Origin: Dichetophora obliterata
Lineage: Eukaryota; Arthropoda; Insecta; Diptera; Sciomyzidae
Length of the DNA: 64,000 nt
Assembly: GCA_963920525.1 (NCBI GenBank)
Contig: OY986435.1
Coordinates: 274,060,348-274,124,347, forward strand
Direction of reading: 5' to 3'
The translations under genes were made by a program, and so were the position numbers. The notes beneath the pieces were generated by a model. That model was not told the DNA's origin. It saw only the letters and a list, made by a program, of their open reading frames with translations, and did not search any database. Positions 24,043 through 36,300 of the stretch are shown here, in pieces. Position 1 is the stretch's first letter; each line of letters begins with the position of its first letter.

Positions 24043-25062
24043 AATAAACTCCATTTCGCGATACGAAAAATAAACGATCAAAAAGTGTGAAAAATAAATG
24101 TCTGTGCTATTTGTGAGAATTGGTCAGAAAACGGTGTTTCACATACGTCGATAAATCAGGGATTTCTACACCAAAAACTGATGACAACGTGCCACGAAAA
24201 AATAAAAAGAAAGTATAGCAGTGAGAGGACTGCCGACCGAAGCGAAAACCTATACCTAAAATATAAATGGAAGACGTTGTCCTGCCACGGACCGCCTTGA
24301 TGCTATATAAGAATTTTCATGCTAATAGGGGGTTTCGGACTATGCTACATGTAGGATGGATTTGACAGATCGGACGGGCATGTAGGATGTGCGAAAGCTC
24401 ATACTGCAGCCCGTCCTATATGTAGGATGAAATCAAAAAGTTTTAAAAGTTCCGCTCTGATCTTGTTCTTCTCTGTGCGTCCTTGTTTGTAGATTTCCTT
24501 AGTAATTGTTGTTGGCGCAGTAGCCGGAAATTTTTTGTAGGTGTTGTGAATTCTAATCGTGTAGCTACAGTTGGCATATGATATTAGAATTATTTTTGTT
24601 AAGAGCTTATAACAATTTATTAAATTTTTATATATTACTGAAACTATTTCTTTTAAGCAAAAGTGTTGCCATATCAAAAATACATATAATTAAAGTAATT
24701 TATTTAAATTATTTCATTATTGATTAATATAAAAAAATTAAAGCTCATTTATATCAATTTATATCAAAACACTAACACAATATACATGTTCACCATATCT
24801 ATATTGCGTTGTGTATTAAAAATAGAATATTCTAAAATTAAGAAATATCTATAGCTTATAAATTATATATAATCCATATAAGAAATTAAGCTAAACAGTT
24901 TTAAAAAATAGAATGCTTAGGATAAGCAGACCTTAGTTATTCAATTACTACTGAAAATATTAATTATTTTGCAGGTTTAATACGTAATTGCTATTATATA
25001 AATATACATAAATATTCTTTAAATTTCCTCAATGAGCTAAATTGTTCATATATAGGAACTAT

Positions 25063-25150
25063 ATATATGTAAATATGTAAATATATATATATATATATGT
25101 AAATTTATATATATATAAATGTAAATATATACATATATATATATATATAT
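25063..25150. repeat. AT-rich (TA)n and TATGTAAA block
   Basis: Alternating TA with GTAAAT interruptions, directly left of the 25151-25446 palindrome. Such blocks often border cruciform-forming sites. Confidence 0.8.
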
Positions 25151-25446
25151 AAATTTGCTAAGTAGTTATTGTTGTACAGTAAGCTTTGATTTTTTTGTGG
25201 ATGTTTATTTGTAGCTACAGTCAGCATATGACATCGAACTAATTTAGAAAACAGTTTATACATATGAACTACATATGAACACTTTTACAAAAAACAAATA
25301 GATTTACCAATATTATATATACTCTTTAATTCATATGTATAAACTGTTTTCTAAATTAGTTCGATGTCATATGCTGACTGTAGCTACAAATAAACATCCA
25401 CAAAAAATCAAAGCTTACTGTACAACAATAACTACTTAGCAAATTT
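25151..25446. repeat. near-perfect inverted repeat, 118-bp arms, 61-bp spacer
   Basis: The left arm 25151-25268 and right arm 25330-25446 are exact complements except for one T in a homopolymer (seven Ts against six). The arms contain TTGTAGCTACAGTCAGCATA and GACATCGAACTAATTTAGAA. No known element ends are recognised. A diverged single copy of the arm core occurs at about 24530-24600. Confidence 0.85.
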
Positions 25447-25599
25447 ACAACAACAACGCAAAGAGAATTACAAGATCCCAACGGTTGCGCAGCGTTAGAG
25501 GGGATGAACCGAATTGGCGGCGTAAAATATACAGCACTTTGCATGCTTTATTTTCTGCTTGCCTGCTGTTTCGTTATTTTTTTTTAATTTTTTAACAGT

Positions 25600-25860
25600 T
25601 TTTTAAGTTTACAGTATTACAAGTTTACGAAATATGTTGCAAGTACAAGCTCTCGAATTAAATATGTCGCAAATTGATAAAATACAAACAAAATATTTGC
25701 GCTAAAACACGACCGAAATGTCAAAATTTGTAATTGTCAAAATTTCATCGTCCATTTGACACAGCAAAAAAGACAAATTTATTTCAACACACACAAATTT
25801 TATTCAACTTGATATTTTCTATCCTACCACGACTGATTGACACACAGCCATAGCTGACAA
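25600..25860. repeat. foldback-like arm, copy B, inverted relative to 16765-17045
   Basis: The complement matches 16765-17045 nearly throughout, including GTGGTAGGATAGAAAATA, the stretch around GCTGTGTCAAATGGACGATG, and TTGCGACATATTTAATTCGA. The partner arm is not seen nearby; the sequence to the left is the unrelated palindrome at 25151-25446. Confidence 0.7.
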
Positions 25861-27339
25861 CTCTGAATTTTAAATGCCGCAGTGGTGAAAATAAAAAGCC
25901 ACTGACAAATACAACAAGTGTGAAAATTGTCAAACTTTGTTTGACGATATGTAATAAAATAAGAGCATGCATGTAATTATTTGAATGTTCAACATATGCC
26001 TTTATCACAACTTAAAGATTAAAATGTTAAAACACTCAATCCATACATTATTTTTCTTGTTTGCAAACGAAGTTCCAGCAGAAAAAAGAAGAAAAAGAAG
26101 AAGATGGATCCATTTTTAAATCTCACCATGAATAGCAGCTGTTTGAGTAAAAGCACATTTTTCAAAAATATTGACAAATACAACAACTGAAGAAATTGCC
26201 AAACTTTAAAGGCATATATATATAAATATAAACCGAATTAATAATAAGTTTTGGTTGCAAACATCTTATTGCAACCTAACTTAAGTATTTATATACTAAC
26301 AAACAGATTATATGCATTAATTTCAGGAGTTGCCAAGTTATTTCTTTGTGAGCTTGCGGCCGAATGACGAATTCCTTGGAAAAATACGGTGATGCAAACG
26401 AATGATTTACCCTCTACCAAAATCGTTCAACGCGCCTAAAGAAGTTTTCACTTCAAAAAAAATAATCCTCGAACACGTGTCTCTTTTTTTCGATATAGAA
26501 CCCGTAAAAAAATTTCATGCAAATCAAAATTGGGTCGGTCATTTTTTGTTCAAATCTGTACGGTTTGTAAAAAAATTACCCATGTATGATCATGCACAAT
26601 ATGGCAATGCATGGCAATGCTCAGATAAAAACAGAAATGCATCTCTGACTATATAGATAAACATAGAAGTTCTATAATTTTGATTTCAGCGTATTCTTTT
26701 ATGCATTTGGCGATTTGGCAAAACAAATGTGAAATTTTAAAAATCTTTGACCATTGAATGGTTTATTTTGACTACGTGACTAAGTTTTCTATAATCGTCA
26801 TTTATTCTATGTGCTAGCCGTTTATTTACGATGCTTGCGCTGCTGTGCCATGAGAGGCTAATGTTTCAATTATAACGAATAATTAGAGGTCATTATTTTT
26901 AGAAATTTTCATTGCAAACAAAAAATAAAATAGATAATTTTTTTTATACATCTTTTAGCTTTTCAAATTGGCCTTCTCGAAGAACGTGGCAAATAATTTG
27001 ACCTCAGAATGTGAAATTATCCAAACCATTGATATTTTTTTATTTATAGTTCTTTAATTAACGTTATTTTTATATATTTTTATTAAAATGAAATAATAAT
27101 TAAAGTGGACGAATTTAATGTGTAATAGAATAAAAAAATATACGAAATTAATAAAAGCAGATTCGTTTTACTGTTTTAACGTTCTTTTTTACAAATTCAT
27201 GAATAAAAATTTATGGGTGGATTACACCCATGTTAGTAATGAAGTTACTCCTAATAGCGTTTGTAATGGAGGGTTAATATTTTTTGTTTATATACGTTGT
27301 TCACATTATAAAATAAATACAAATTTAAAAGGTAAGGAC

Positions 27340-28852
27340 ATATGAGCTGTTCAGAGCACAAGTGGCGTAAGTCCATTTTTTAGGGAAATTGAGTTAAGTA
27401 CGTAGAAGTGAAGAGGAAAATGTAACCTATTTATGAGTACGGGCTAGAAACTCCTAGCTTACGTAATTTCTGAACAAAATGTAATACTTTGTTATTGCTC
27501 TGACAAATACCATTATTTTTTCAGAGCACAAGTGGCGTAAGTCCATTTTTGGTAGTTTTGAGAAAATTGAACGTTTAGAAAAATTCTTATAATAAATTCC
27601 AAGTATAAAGAACTCAGTTTTTCTTATAAGCTTGGTCAAGAGCATAATTGGAGCTATCCATATCGTAAAAATTAAACTAAATAATACACAAAAACGATGC
27701 AGAATATTGCATATTAGTAAAAACATTTGGAATTGCGCCACTGAAAATTATTTTAAATTTCTCGTTTCCGCTGTAGAAATCTAATAGGAGATATTTTTCA
27801 AAAACTTTTTGATGACGAATGGCAGCATTTTTACCTAGAAGTTGGACAAAACCGCCCCTTAGCGATTATTTGCATTATTAAGGGAGATATAAAATGAATG
27901 GACTGACGCCACTTGTCCTCTGAAAATTTTTAAAAATTTATCTTTTCCGCTGTAAAAATGTAATGGAAAATATTTTTAGGAATTTTTTGATGAAAAATGA
28001 CAGCATTTTTTCATAAAAGTTGGACAAAACTACCCATTAGCGATTATCTTTATTATTAAGGGAGACATAAAATGAATGGACTTACGCCACTTGTCCTCTG
28101 AAAATTTTTTAAAATTACCCTTTTCCACTGTAAAAATGTAATGGACTATATTTTTAAGGATTTTTTGGTAAGGATTGACAGAATTTAGTTTCAGAAGTGC
28201 AATTAAAACATACCTTTGTGATTTTCTGAATAATTGAGGAGGCCGAATTTTAAAAAATTTTCAGAGGACAAGTGGCGTAAGTCCATTCATTTTATATCTC
28301 CCTTAATAATAAAGATAATCGCTAAGGGGTAGTTTTGTCCAACTTCTATGAAAAAATGCTGTCATTCCTCATCAAAAAATTCTTAAAAATATTTTCCATT
28401 ACATTTTTACAGCGGAAAGGAGGAATTTTCCAAATTTTCAGAGGACAAGTGGCGTAAGTCCATTCATTTTATATCTCCCTTAATAATGAAGATAATCGCT
28501 AGTGGGTAGTTTTGTCCAACTTCTATGTAAAAATGCTGTTATTCCTCATCAAAAAGTTTTTGAAAAATATCTCCTATTAGATTTCTACAGCGGAAACGAG
28601 AAATTTAAAATAATTTTCAGTGGCGCAATTCCAAATTTTTTTACTAATATGCAATATTCTGCACCATTTTTATGTTCTATTTAGTTTATTTTGTACGATA
28701 TGGATAGCTCCATTTATGCTCTTGACCTAGCTTATAAGCATAACTGAGTTCTTTATACTTGGAATTTATTATAAGAATTTTTCTAAATGTTCAATTTTCT
28801 CAAAACTACCAAAAATGGACTTACGCTACTTGTGCTCTGAACAGCTCATATA
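27340..28852. repeat. giant inverted repeat made of about 177-bp units
   Basis: The left arm from 27531 (TCAGAGCACAAGTGGCGTAA) runs to about 28200 and is matched by the right arm 28250-28852 in reverse, with roughly 90-95% identity by eye over about 600 bp. Within each arm a 176-179-bp unit recurs. It starts CAGAGGACAAGTGGCGTAAG, then contains TTTATATCTCCCTTAATAAT, TTTTGTCCAACTTCTATG and a TACAGCGGAAA end (units near 27742, 27919 and 28098 on the left; 28258 and 28437 on the right). An extra copy of the outer end lies at 27340-27382. ATAT occurs at both outer edges. It has no coding capacity and is either a foldback-type element or a hairpin locus. Confidence 0.8.
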
Positions 28853-29860
28853 TTTAATATATCATTCCTCGAGTAGTATAGATCTCTCTTTTACTTTCAC
28901 TAACAGCAACTGCGCTGCGTGTTGCACTATCGCAATGAGTAATACGACCCATCCTACTCTGTCGCTCACTGTTTAAAAATGCGGTAACCCCATGTATTTA
29001 CCGATTTTACTTAGGCAACTTAATACCATCGTGTTCGTGATAAAATTATCTGTATTTTAATAAACATTTAAATTAGAAAACAGATGAGTGCAGATATCAG
29101 TATCAATTCACCTATTTATACTTGGCAACCTAGTAGTGTGGACCGGAAAAAAATACGCAACCCAACTGTTTTTCGTTCCTAATGCTTTTTACTTTCAGTC
29201 AATATTGATTTCGATTGGTAAGCAAATAAGTAAAAAAACTAAAAAAAAATTAGTATATTTATTTTAATTAAACAAAATCTTGACACAATTCCACTAGGCA
29301 ACCTATTCGCAACCTATTACAATTGCTAAAAAATACTTTTCATTCGGAAAACAGATGGGGGAAGGTTGAACTTAGGTTGGATCTTAGACTATTAGATGTA
29401 CATTTTTTTTTAACATGATTGGAAAGAAGATGTCAATAAACACATCCTTTTCACAATTTTTAGTACAAAAGCAGATTTTTAACCACTTCCAGGTTATGAG
29501 TTTTTTTTTTGGCATGGGTTTATTGTATGCTAACAACCAAATTTTATAGAAGAGCGTTTTTTCTACTCTTCTGTGCTTTAGCTTGCAATATCAAAGAAAA
29601 TTTTAACATGCGCTTAGATAATTAACTAAGTTACTTTAATGATTTTAGCCACAATGTTTTACCAGTGATGCGTTGTGGGGTGTAGAACAAATTTGCATCA
29701 AAAAGTCAATTTCGAAATAATGGCACGTACGATGTAGCTAAGTTCTCATAAAAGAAGCTTTGACGTCAATTACGATCCTATTACAACTTAGGATCCTACA
29801 TTCTGTGTTATTACTTCTTCACATTATGTAAAATTTTAAATAAAATTAATTTTCAAAAAT
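28853..29860. other. intergenic DNA 3' of the calcyphosin-like gene
   Basis: AT-rich with poly-T runs. No coding or repeat signal I can support before the candidate poly(A) signal. Confidence 0.4.
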
Positions 29861-29863
29861 TTG

Positions 29864-29869
29864 TTTATT
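29864..29869 (-). promoter_or_regulatory. candidate poly(A) signal of the calcyphosin-like gene
   Basis: AATAAA on the minus strand about 215 nt past the stop codon. In DNA this AT-rich the hexamer is common by chance, so this is only the most convenient candidate for the 3' end. Confidence 0.35.
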
Positions 29870-30083
29870 TTCAAATGTGCGTAAAAATAATTTCATATCA
29901 AATAGGTACATTATGATAATTTTTAATTGAAGAGTTTGACAATATTATTGAAAAGATGAAGAAAATTGTGCTATTTAGTTGCCACATACATGCTATTTTC
30001 ATGTTTAATATATTTAAACATATTTAAGAGATAAAAACCATTGAAAACATTGCATTAAATATATTCAAACAAAGCCTATATAT

Positions 30084-30398
30084 CTAAAGCTTGTAGGCAC
30101 GACGCATCACCAAATCAAAGTATGCATCGTTGTCTATGGAGGCGCTTATTGTCGCATAATAATTGACGAACTCTTCTTTTGTGACCTTTCCATCATTATT
30201 ACCACGTCCACCTTCAAAGTTGCTTAGGAACTGTGTCAAAATTTCAGCTTCGGTCATTTCACCGCTCTGGTATTTCGGATGATCCCTCACTGAGTAGACG
30301 GTTTTCAAATCCTCGATGGTAATAACACCATCGGCAGTGCGATCGATTTTATCGAAAGCTTTGTCTATAATATCAAGGCGAGATTGGGCCATGGGCGG
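30084..30398 (-). CDS. calcyphosin-like gene, last coding exon (EF-hands 3 and 4)
   Basis: 315 nt including the stop. The acceptor TTTATAG precedes 30398 and the exon begins with two Pro codons before Met119. It encodes the C-terminal lobe: loop 3 at [12 protein letters not shown], a long helix-linker with DHPKY, loop 4 at [12 protein letters not shown], and the C-terminus VMRRAYKL. The intron before it is only 69 nt, the usual short fly size. Confidence 0.92.
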   Translation of the reverse strand, partial: PPMAQSRLDIIDKAFDKIDRTADGVITIEDLKTVYSVRDHPKYQSGEMTEAEILTQFLSNFEGGRGNNDGKVTKEEFVNYYATISASIDNDAYFDLVMRRAYKL

Positions 30399-33300
30399 CT
30401 ATAAAAGTAGAAAAATTATACAGTATAGTTATAAGTATTATTTGATAGACATAAATTCGGAACTTACACGAAGCTTAAGCAAGAATTCGGTCATATTAAT
30501 GGAGCCACTTCCATCTTCATCAAAACTAAAAAATTGTATGGTTAGAAGTTATAAAGATGAAAAAAGTAATGAAATAAATTAATGAAATTCGCTTCAGTGT
30601 ATGCTTAAAGGTGTATAATTCAGACGTGAATACTCAAAAAAAAGTTATTAAATTTATATAAATGTTAATCAAAATTTGAATAAGTTAATAGAAAAGTTAA
30701 CTAAGACTTGCATGAAAACTTTTGTTTTCCCATATCTTGTTGTCATAATAAAAGTAAGTCATAAAAAGAAGTAAGACAAGTGAAAAGACAGACTAAGCTA
30801 TTCAAGTCGTTAAAGGTAACAAAATTTAAAGTCAATAAATTGGTCAAAATATGTTGAATATTAAAAATATATATATCGATATAGTATGCATGATAAGGTT
30901 CATTCGGATGTTATTTGGCCAGCAAAAAAAAAAAAAAAAAAGTGCTCTGTGGTTTACAAGTCTAAAGCAAGTGTGTTAGAATGTGTGTATATGCGTTTGT
31001 TAAGTCGTTCATACGTTGTAAACATTTGTGCTATCTCCTCATCCGTGCAATCCAGGCCAGTTTCGTGAATACCATTGATGAACTCCTCTAAATTGAGAGC
31101 TTTGCTGCCATCATCATCCATGTTACGGAATGCTCTGTAAAATAAAAAAAAAACAACTATTTGGTAGACACAAATCCATACGAAATGAATGTAGCATGTA
31201 TACGATGTATAGAAGATTGAACGTGCGCACCTCAGGGATTGAGGTAGAAATAATCCAATTATATATCTGTTTTGCAAGTGAAAAATGGGTATATTTGTAT
31301 GCTTTGTTTTTTTTTCATAAAATTTACTTTTAAAGCTACCTCAATACACTGACTGATTTCATCATTCAGTCAGTTTGCCATTTGTCGTCTGTTGCTATGA
31401 CCTCACTTTGGCTTTTGTGGCCATGTCTGTTACCCCCCTCTTTATGATATGGAAGTCCTTAAAGAACCAACACACATACGAGACTTCATCTGATTGCATT
31501 GCATTTGCCGGATTTAAGTCAACGATTTATACATATTCATTGGATTATACGCCAATCCGTTCAGTCTCCCTCTTCTATACGCTGCACCATCATCGCTCCC
31601 CCTATGTTTGCTTACCTGGCTAACCCGAGTATACCGGTGGCACCACGACTGAAGCAGAGAAGCCTTAATTTGTAAATTGGATCTTTTTCACGTCCATCCG
31701 CCAGCTCTCGCTTGGAGCTGTTGACAAGCGATGCCTCCTTAGAAAATAAGTCCTCACGATTGCTCATCTGAAAGTAATTTTTAGAACGTTTGAGAGTTGA
31801 TTTGATTTTATTTTATTTATATCTTCTATATTGAAAAAGTTCTGAAAAATTTTGAAAATATGTTCGTTTAGTCAAATTTTTGAAGTAAAATTTATTTGTG
31901 TGTTTTCAACTTTGATCTTGACAAAACTTTTTTGTGTACATTTTGTTTTTATAAAAGACAAGTTGTGATAAAATAACTTTGTTTTTTACACGGGGGTTAT
32001 ACGAGACAGTACTGTTAAGACAGTGAAAAATACGAATAAGTTGTCAAACTTTGTGTCTGTAAATAAAAGTCAAGACACTTTTTGCCACTATCAATTGCAC
32101 ATGTTATCCTTATCGCCCAGCTCTGAGTGGTAAGCATGTATTGCTTATCGAAAAAAAAAGCACTTGCATTTAGTGTTGTGCGTGTTATTAAATTCTTGAG
32201 CACAAAAGATCGAGGACTGGACCTTCAATTTTTATACCAATTTTGAATGGATTATGTTCTCAAGAAGCTTTACATGGCAGTTTCTACTCTCTGAGGTTTG
32301 CAATTGTGTGCAGAGATGTGAAAACGGAACCGAAATATAAATTCAATTAAAAAACATTCTGTGTCAAAAATTATTTTAACCCGGGCTAGCGCTGTTCTTG
32401 AGGATACGGACCATGCACTCTAACCAGTGTGCAACGGACGTCATAAAAGGTTTATCAGCACGTTTTTTCCGTATCACTTGCGGAGAAAAATGTAATTACA
32501 CTACGTAAAAAAATCTGATGAATTAATTTTTATGATCTATTGAATAATTACATGAATTAAGATTGTGAGCTTTAGATCAAGTTAGTTTTCAAGAAGGCAA
32601 CAACAATAACAACAACTCTGTATAGAGTCAATCACTTAGCTGACTAGACAGTCTGTTTCGGAAATCGCTACAACTGATGAAGTTGCGTAACTTGAAATCC
32701 GTTAAAGTACATGTTTTACATAGGTCTGGTCAAAAAACTGCATACTTAAAATTTGAAATATACCCTCAAAATCTGGACTAAGGTCCCAAAAAAACGCTTT
32801 TTCGGAGGTCTCAAAAGGTTTTCACTCATAACTTCGGTATTTTTGATAGATTTTTGTTTTGGACTCGTCCTTAAAAAAGGCGCTCGTAACGGCAGAGAAG
32901 TTACCCTAAGGATTCTAAAAAAACCAAATTTCTACCCTTTTTGTTCACAAAATTTAGATTAACAGCCCTATTCTGGCAACGTAACAATTGTTACCCAGTA
33001 TTTTTGATATTTTTATGTAGTTGTTGTAATTTGTGTTTTCAAAACAAAATTTGATGCTAAAAAACAAAATGTTTTAATGAAATTGTCACTATCTGAAAAG
33101 CAGGTGATAATTTTTATCAATTTTTAATTTTTATTGAGACTTTTCTTTCTAACCTTTTACAAAAAGACAATTCTTAATAGATACTTTGACAGGAAAACTT
33201 AGAACTATAGTTGTGTTATTCTAAAGTATTAGAGAGAGTGAAAGCAAACAGTTGCAGTGACTAAAGAATGGGAATACATATGATTGTGATGTTGTGTGGA

Positions 33301-36300
33301 AAGTGGAAAAATAATGTTTGCTCCCGACATTACTTGTGGCGTTGCGACGTGTTGTCTCTGATATTTATATATATGAACTTAAAAACTAAACAAAACACTT
33401 AAACTAAACTTAGGGCTAAATTAAACATTACGAAGTAGAAAGATAATGATTGAACATGAGATAACTGAGAGAAAAAAATTTAGGATTTTAAAATTTATGC
33501 TAACCCCTGTGGGTGTTATGCTGAAATTTTATGTTTAAATCTGGATGCAGTGGGGTGTGAAAATCAAGGTCGGTTTCGATGCTTTCATTTAAAATACCAA
33601 CTGGGGATAAATATGTAACTGAAGACCAGAGGCCGGATTCTGAAAATCGCCTAGCTAAAGCTAAATCTCTATCGCTTAAATGCTAAAAAAATGCTCCGTT
33701 CAATTCCTTAGCGACTTCGTTAAAATGCGATTCTGAGTTTCAAATCGCCTAGCTAAAAATGTTGCTTCTACTACTCGCCACAGGAAGCGTTGTTTTAGCG
33801 ATTCTTATGTCAAAAAATTGATTTGGTTATGGCTGTGTGCCACTTGGAAACTTTTCACTATTGGTTCTATAGGAAAGAAAATGTTGAGTTGAAGAAAATT
33901 TCTATCTGTTGTATTTAAATTGTCATTTTTTGCTGTGGCAAATGAAACCTGAAAATGTTATTCAGAAATTTTGACGTCTTCTCAGCGAATGGACGAGTTT
34001 TTTAAGACGCATTTGACTGCCACTACTACTACAAATAAATTTTGTATTCAAAATAAAAATAAAACTATGTAAAAACTAGTAAGAATTTATTTTGACTGGT
34101 TCAACTTTAAATACCAAAACAGTCGTGGCTTATTGGAGGCTTAGGTTTCATTTAATTCTTCAAAATTTTGCACTCAGAGTACATTTTACATATTAAAAAT
34201 TAGATGCAAAATTTCTTGTCAATTAATGACTTAATTGCAAACTAACTGCATTATTCCGAAAAACGTAGAAGCACACCAATGATAAGAAAGACACAAGAAG
34301 CAATACTTTCTTTCATATAGAACTGTTTTGCTTCAAGTGTCTTTCTTATCGTTGGTGTGCTTCTTCGTGATACAGAAATATCACATATGAGTGTGTCACA
34401 ACAATTTTAGCTTATTTGTAAACAACCAATTCATTTAATAAATTTTCATAAAGTTTTAAGAAATGAAACCTTTTTCTAAAAGCATGATAACAATAGAGGT
34501 ATTCACGATTCAGTGTACTTGCCAGTGCAGTTGAGGACTTCTGCACTTTACAAAATCACAATATCAAAATCAAAAATCTGCACAAGTGCTTTTCTACTGC
34601 AGCCTAAAACTTGAAGATTTGAGCTGTTGTGCACTTGTGTGCATTGAAAAATTTGACAGCTTGGAAAAAGTGTCATTGGTTTGTTTACGAAAACCTAACT
34701 GCACAACTGCAGAAGTCCTCAACTGCACAGGCAAGTGCACTGAAACGTAAATACCCCTAATATTAATACAACTGATATATACAAACAGCAAGTTTTGGGA
34801 AAAGTGCTTTAAATTAGTATATTTTTCTTTGAAAACATTCAAAAGAGATAAAGTATTAATTTTTCTTAATATATATATCAAAAATTACGATTTTAATTGA
34901 AAAATCTTATGATTTTTAACTTAGCGGCAACAAAATATTCGACTCTAAAATTACAGCTAAAAATAAAATTAGAGTTTCTGTAAATCGCTAAAAAAAAGTT
35001 AAGAATTGCAGCAATCGCTAAAAATTTAGCTATGACAGCTTTAATTTTATTCTTCGTTAAAACCTCGTTCAGTCTCTAAATTTTTAGCATGAAAATAAGC
35101 GATGGAGTTTTTCATAATAGCAATATCGCTAAAAACTATAAATTTAGCTTTAGCGGTGGAGATTTAGCTTTAGCGTTTTTCAGAATCCGCCCTCAGTTGT
35201 ATTGTTTTTGGAACGTAAAGATTTCCTTTAACAGGTCATTGTTCTGATATTCAAGATTGTTTATATTTTTTTTTTTGTGTAATGATAAGGCCTAGCGGCA
35301 AATCGGATTTATGATGACACTTTTATAGATGACTCTATTTGAGAAACGTATTTGTACTAAGGCTCGTCTAGATTGGGCACTCAGAACCTTTCAACCATTC
35401 AAGTCAGCAGGTGTAGACGGCATCTTTCCTGCACTTCTACAAAAAGGTGCAGAAACTATATTGCCTCACCTAGTAAAAATAACTAGAAGCAGCCTTGCTC
35501 TGGGCTATATCCCAAGGAAATGGAGAAGGGCGATAGTCACCTTCATACCAAAAGTAGGGAAAATAGACTACACGCTATCAAAGTCGTTTAGACCCATTAG
35601 CCTTACCTCATTTGTACTTAAAACAATGGAAAAGGTAATAGATAACTATTTAAGAACTGAGATTCTGGAGAAGGCACCAATGCACCCATGTCAACACGCG
35701 TATAGGGCGGGTAGATCTACAGAATCTGCTCTATACCAGTTGGCTAGTAACATCCAGTCAGCTTTCAAAAACAAAGAAACCGTACTCTGTGCCTTTCTAG
35801 ACATAGAGGGAGCCTTTGATAATACTTCTCACGAAGCTGTGAAGAAGTCTCTACATAAAAAAGGAGTAAGTGATATGCTCAGCAGATGGATATGCCAAAT
35901 GCTTAGCACTAGAACTGCAGAAACAAAAGTGGGCAACACCACTAAAAGAATCAAAACAACAAAAGGCTGCCCACAAGGCGGAGTCCTTTCTCCACTGCTG
36001 TGGAGTCTTGTTGTGGACGAATTATTAACGATGCTAACCGAGAATGGCATAAAATGTCAGGGTTACGCAGACGACATCGCCTTAATAGCGAGAGGGAAGT
36101 TCGAGGATACACTCTGTAACCTGATACAGAGAGGACTGTCAGTAACAAAGGAGTGGTGTAACACGGTGGGATTAAGTATCAACCCAGCGAAAACCACCAT
36201 AGTACCTTTTACTAACAAAAGAAGCCTGCCAAACCTCCGAACAATGAGAATGGATGGCACTGAAATTCCCTTCAAAGGAGAAGTAAAGTATCTGGGACTT

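Larger units (their letters stand above)
33630..35193. mobile_element. TIR element with TTTAGC subterminal repeats, inserted in the jockey-like LINE
   Basis: The ends are inverted copies: AGGCCGGATTCTGAAAA on the left and the complement of TTTTCAGAATCCGCCCT on the right. Both are followed inward by several copies of CTAAA/TTTAGCG, which may be transposase-binding sites. CAG flanks both sides (33627-33629 and 35194-35196). Removing the element and one CAG rejoins an open LINE frame across the site, which confirms the boundaries. CWG duplications fit PIF/Harbinger. No transposase is encoded. Two smaller MITEs sit inside it. Confidence 0.75.

Noticed and set aside
30954..31277. 107-codon minus-strand frame as a complete protein
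   Set aside because: Only its middle (exon 3) is coding; both ends are intron read-through past good splice sites.
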